In this document: positions 63,109 through 64,000 of the stretch, piece by piece
Layout of the letters: each line of letters begins with the position of its first letter
Numbering within the stretch: the first letter of the stretch is position 1
Notes under the pieces: model-generated
Seen by the model: only the letters and a program-made list of their open reading frames with translations
The model's database searches: none
What the model was told of the DNA's origin: nothing
NCBI GenBank assembly: GCA_033439265.1
Contig: JAVTVX010000016.1
Location: 21,642,701 to 21,706,700 of the forward strand
DNA length: 64,000 bases
Direction of reading: 5' to 3'
DNA from: Dillenia suffruticosa
Taxonomy: Eukaryota > Streptophyta > Magnoliopsida > Dilleniales > Dilleniaceae
Program-made: the position numbers and the translations under genes

Positions 63109-64000
63109 ACCACAAAAAAAATAAAAATAAAAAATAAAAAAAAAGAGGAGGAAACTTCTGAGAGCAGGAAAGCTGAAGCCATCAAAATTTGTCAAAATAT
63201 AACACATTATGTTGTTAAAATATCAAAATCCATCAAAACAAAAGGGCAAAGAGAAAGCAAAAGGAAGTTGCAACATGGGATATCCTGAGAAGATCCTCCC
63301 TCCACCATCAATACAAAAGCCCACTAACAATCCGCACAAAGTATTCATCGCTTTAAATTTCACAAATCTCTTCTTCTCCATTCAATCCTCAGTTCGGCTT
63401 AAGCTTGAGCTTGAGCTTGTGCTTGGACTGCAATGGAGCTTGCAGTTGATGGAGATGAAGACAGCAAAGGTGAGGACGAGGAGGAAGATTAAGGAGACTT
63501 GTGAAGTTCAGTGATGATGGTAATTAAGACCCTTTTGGGCAACCTAAATCCTTTGGCAAAACAATGTAGTATTCTTAAATGACATTATGAAAGCATTTGA
63601 GTTATATATATATGGGGGAAAATCTCCTTTCTTTTTTTTTTTTTTTTTGGATTTTTGCCTATTATTATCTCTTCATGAGACATCCGCATTTGCCAGTTCT
63701 TTGAACTGAAAAGGGGTACTAGCTAAAATCAGAAGAGATCAAAAAATGGAGTCACATTGCAAGTATATTGTGTACCTTTTTTCCAAATTGCCACACACAT
63801 GAACAACATATGAACTATACGTTTGGACTATTGTATATGAATTTGCATCTATTTAAGCTTCTGGGCTAGACACTTTGAACGCCAATCCTTTAAGGGTTCA
63901 AACAGAGGATCATGTTCGAAGCTCTATCAGAGACTCTAATCCCCTTCGCTTTATAGGACACATGATAACCAAGGCCACAATGTTGCAGTTCAAGAAATCT
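63109..64000. other. Right edge, possible start of another gene
   Basis: An ATG at 63433 opens MELAVDGDEDSK, followed by a possible splice donor GTGAGG. Upstream is a non-repetitive leader-like stretch. I could not find a convincing second exon before the window ends, and the unspliced frame closes after 19 codons. It may be a gene start, a short ORF or chance. Confidence 0.25.

Noticed and set aside
63209-63514. 101-aa plus-strand frame
   Set aside because: Low-complexity Lys and Leu-Glu composition and no ATG in the first part; at best the ATG at 63433 starts a short or spliced frame.

Overview
The window is nuclear DNA of a flowering plant, most likely a dicot with a repeat-rich, AT-rich genome. 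The evidence is GT-AG introns, plant-only protein families (SOSEKI, EAR-motif C2H2 zinc fingers, defensin-like peptides), plant transposons (Au SINE, RTE and L1 LINE remnants) and many (CT/GA)n and (AT)n microsatellites. I could not fix a genus.

Seven protein-coding genes can be built exon by exon. PHIP1-like RNA-binding protein: 2329-6350 (+), 5 exons, 545 aa. SOSEKI/DUF966 polarity protein: 9609-10907 (+), 3 exons, 360 aa. A 56-aa one-helix membrane protein: 12894-13142 (+), 2 exons. A defensin-like secreted peptide with eight cysteines: 13505-13818 (-), 2 exons, 80 aa. A ZAT11/ZAT12-type two-finger repressor: 39712-40248 (+), 178 aa. A nuclear protein with a Tify-domain-binding-type C terminus: 44189-51984 (+), 5 coding exons, 577 aa. 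The mitochondrial 2-oxoglutarate dehydrogenase E1 subunit: 54332-59547 (-), 8 coding exons, 1024 aa. They do not form an operon or one pathway. From memory, SOSEKI, ZAT and TDBD genes sit in the same order in Arabidopsis (At5g59790, At5g59820, At5g59830), and PHIP1 and OGDH are near each other on Arabidopsis chromosome 3, so this looks like an ancestral gene order inflated by repeats.

The rest is mostly transposon-derived. Between 14 and 22 kb lie an Au SINE, other SINE copies and long unremarkable AT-rich DNA. From 22.7 to 31.0 kb there is a three-unit tandem array of a 2.8-3.0 kb non-coding unit, whose units give empty-site controls for later insertions. From 31 to 39 kb there is a cluster of about 400-bp AT-rich MITE-like elements, SINEs and a Ty3/gypsy gag fragment. 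The first intron of the TDBD gene (5.8 kb) holds L1 LINE remnants. A 5'-truncated RTE LINE lies at 61.8-63.1 kb.

The most interesting unlisted structure is a set of short SINE-like elements. One class is about 80-91 bp and consists of little more than a tRNA-like promoter head plus poly(A). The other is about 165-195 bp and shares a 3' module. Several copies have perfect or near-perfect 11-16 bp target-site duplications, and two insertions are confirmed by empty sites inside the tandem array. The defensin-like gene, with a tandemly duplicated TATA-box promoter, is the second point to check first.
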